Shown here: positions 62,279-64,000 of the stretch, piece by piece
Numbering within the stretch: position 1 is the stretch's first letter
How the letters are laid out: every line of letters begins with the position of its first letter
Source of the DNA: Streptomyces sp. RPT161
Lineage (GTDB): Bacteria; Actinomycetota; Actinomycetes; Streptomycetales; Streptomycetaceae
Reading direction: 5' to 3'
Assembly: GCF_027533845.1 (NCBI RefSeq)
Contig: NZ_JAPZVN010000001.1
Location: 434,001-498,000 of the forward strand
Length of the DNA stretch: 64,000 bases
Program-made: the position numbers and the translations under genes
Notes under the pieces: model-generated
The model's input: only the letters and a program-made list of their open reading frames with translations
Database searches by the model: none
What the model was told of the DNA's origin: nothing

Positions 62279-63997
62279 TTACGCCCCCAGCAGGTAGTTG
62301 GGGCCGGACGTGTAGTGCTTGTTGATGTCCGTCGCGCCGCTGCGCGCCTTGGCGAACAGCGTTCCGGCGCTGACCATCGCCTTGACCGGGAGCCGCTCGG
62401 CGTCCAGTACGCGCTCGCGCAGCACCTCCCGCGGGCCGTGCGGCAGGCGGTCCACCGCCTCCGCCATGCGGGCGCGGATCATCCGCAGGGCCGCGACGAG
62501 GGGCACGCGGCCGGTGCGGGCGAGGGCGAAGGCGTACGCCCCGGCGCACAGGTGCACGGTGATGGTGGTGAACAGGTCGGCCAGCGGGCCGTCGTCCTCG
62601 GTGGTGATCCGCGGATCGTCGAACGCGTACGGGCCGAGGCGGTCGCCCAGTCGTACGGCGTTGATCCGCGGGCCGTCGTTGTCCTTCAGCAGCAGCCGCA
62701 CCCGGTCGGCGTCGAAGACCAGCGAGATGTTCTGCTGGTGCGACTCCAGGGCGATGCCGTAGCCGAACAGCGTGGTCTGCCAGTCGAACAGCAGCCGCAG
62801 CACGGCGTCGAGGAGCGTCAGCGGATCGCCGCCGTGGAACCGGTCGGCGAGGTGGTCGATGACCAGTCGCCCGCTCGGCGCGGTGGCCAGCAGCGCCGCC
62901 ATCGGCACCACCGCCGACTGGTCCAGGCCCGCCGGGTGCACGCGCACCAGGGCGGCGAGCAGTGGATGCCCGGCGTGCGCCCAGCAGGTCTCGTCGGCGA
63001 GCAGCACGGTGTCCGCGAAGCGCGGCTCGCGGGCGGTCACCGCCTCCAGCAGCCGCTGGCACTCGGCGCCGTCGCCCAGCGTGCCGGGCTTGATGGTGCG
63101 CAGGTTGGCGACGCCCAACGTGGCCGTGTCCAGCGGTAGTTTGAGGTGCGCGCGGGGATGGTCGGCGAGCGCGCCGGTGCGCATGGAGAGGGTGGGGACC
63201 AGGTCCAGATGCGGTCTACGGGCCAGTACGGCGTCCCGGTCGAGCCCGACCGCCCGCAGCGCCTCCTGGATCGACCGGGCCTTGGTCAGCGGGTGCACCG
63301 GCAGCGCGAGGTGGTCCCGGTCCCGCTCCGGCATGCCCAGCAGCGCGGGGCTGGGCCACCGGCCGGGCAGCACCTCCTCGGGCGCCGCGCCGCCGACGCT
63401 GACCGCCTCCCGGGGCAGCACCAGCCAGCGCGGCCGGTACCGGGGGTGGAACTCCGGTGCGCAGACCCGCAGTTCGGCGGCGCCGAGACCGCGGCGGCCC
63501 CGCGCGGTGGGGTACACCGGGTGGTCCAGATAGGCGGCGAGGGTGTCATGGGCCAGCGCGCCGCGGTGGCCGCGCCAGTGGGCCGGGTCCGGGCCGTGTT
63601 CGGCGGCCAGCCGCCGATGGGTGGCGGCGCGTACCTCGTCGTGCAGCCGCATCGTGGCCAGGGTCTGCCGGTACTCCTCGGCGAAGGCGTCGAATCCGGG
63701 GCGGTCGACCGGCTCGGCGAGGGCGCGCAGGGCGCCCAGGATGTCGGCGAAGCGGGTGAGTTCGGCGGTGCGGCCCTCGGCGCTCTCTTGCCGTAGCAGC
63801 GGTAGTCGGGCGGCGTACTCGCACTGGTAGCCGTCCTCGGCCACCGCCAGCAGCAGCGCGCCGCCGTCCGCGGCGGGCAGCCGCAGCCAGCGCCCGTCCG
63901 GCCGTGCCACCGGTGTGCTACGGCGGCGCAGCCCGACCACGTCCTCGCGCAGCAGTGCGCTCAGCACCCGCAGCGTCAGCTGGTCCTCGGCCGTCAC
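62279..63997 (-). CDS. Second IucA/IucC-family siderophore synthetase (5' end at window edge)
   Basis: At least 572 residues. APEFHPRYRPRWLVL, LALPVHPLTKARSIQEAL, AHLKLPLDTATLGVANLRTI, IALESHQQNISLVFDADRV with LLLKDNDGPRIN, and the end INKHYTSGPNYLLG are NIS synthetase features; the HQQN and KDNDGPR elements form the ATP site. It differs strongly from the first synthetase, so the two probably catalyse different condensations. GTG 63997 could be the start, but the frame stays open to the window edge, so the true start may lie outside. A 127-base gap separates it from the next synthetase gene. Confidence 0.87.
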   Translation of the reverse strand: MTAEDQLTLRVLSALLREDVVGLRRRSTPVARPDGRWLRLPAADGGALLLAVAEDGYQCEYAARLPLLRQESAEGRTAELTRFADILGALRALAEPVDRPGFDAFAEEYRQTLATMRLHDEVRAATHRRLAAEHGPDPAHWRGHRGALAHDTLAAYLDHPVYPTARGRRGLGAAELRVCAPEFHPRYRPRWLVLPREAVSVGGAAPEEVLPGRWPSPALLGMPERDRDHLALPVHPLTKARSIQEALRAVGLDRDAVLARRPHLDLVPTLSMRTGALADHPRAHLKLPLDTATLGVANLRTIKPGTLGDGAECQRLLEAVTAREPRFADTVLLADETCWAHAGHPLLAALVRVHPAGLDQSAVVPMAALLATAPSGRLVIDHLADRFHGGDPLTLLDAVLRLLFDWQTTLFGYGIALESHQQNISLVFDADRVRLLLKDNDGPRINAVRLGDRLGPYAFDDPRITTEDDGPLADLFTTITVHLCAGAYAFALARTGRVPLVAALRMIRARMAEAVDRLPHGPREVLRERVLDAERLPVKAMVSAGTLFAKARSGATDINKHYTSGPNYLLGA

Positions 63998-64000
63998 CGG

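Overview
The window is high-GC actinobacterial chromosome, almost certainly Streptomyces or a close relative in the Streptomycetaceae. The support is the pervasive GC-rich third codon positions, GTG and TTG starts, a mycothiol gene (mshB), a five-gene bldK-type oligopeptide importer, SpoIIE-type phosphatases fused to anti-sigma-like ATPase domains, and a DUF397 relic. No rRNA, tRNA, CRISPR array or intact transposon was seen.

Layout. (1) 1-9.9 kb is mainly core: an enoyl-CoA hydratase end, tag, a DivIVA-domain protein, a degenerate dihydropteroate-synthase-like gene, a LOG-family nucleotidase, dapE, two envelope or secreted proteins, dapC, ferredoxin, a GNAT and a SirB1-like protein. The order tag/DivIVA/folP/LOG/dapE resembles the M. 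tuberculosis Rv1202-Rv1210 neighbourhood. (2) 9.9-13.6 kb is an ABC-2 exporter with its own histidine kinase and LuxR-type regulator, preceded by a clean palindromic operator candidate. (3) 13.7-17.5 kb holds a large YoaR-like envelope protein, DUF6113, mshB and a small membrane protein. (4) 18.1-27.0 kb holds an S9 peptidase and then bldKABCDE. (5) 27.1-39.7 kb holds two further complete oligopeptide ABC operons in tandem on the minus strand. They are paralogous to each other, with nearly identical tracts in their ATPase genes, and are separated by a small accessory patch with a frameshifted DUF397 gene. (6) 40.1-48.2 kb holds typA, an orphan peptide-binding lipoprotein, a small coiled-coil protein and an sdhCAB operon of the actinobacterial Sdh1 type. 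(7) 48.3-53.3 kb holds two tandem PAS/GAF/SpoIIE-phosphatase/ATPase regulators. (8) 53.4-59.2 kb holds a Nudix hydrolase, a small SPOR-like protein, an RpiB-like isomerase and two APC amino-acid transporters around a GntR/UTRA regulator. (9) 59.3-64.0 kb is a translationally coupled block of a fold-III PLP decarboxylase and two IucA/IucC synthetases, part of an NRPS-independent siderophore cluster that runs off the window end.

How the genes fit together. The dominant theme is peptide handling: three full Opp-type importers, a fourth binding protein and an S9 peptidase lie within about 26 kb. In Streptomyces, BldK is a peptide importer required for normal aerial development, so its neighbours probably serve nutrient peptides or extracellular signals. 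The right end adds iron acquisition and stress-type phosphatase signalling.

Limits. All calls come from reading translations and motifs by eye. No database search was possible, and identities between paralogues were counted manually.
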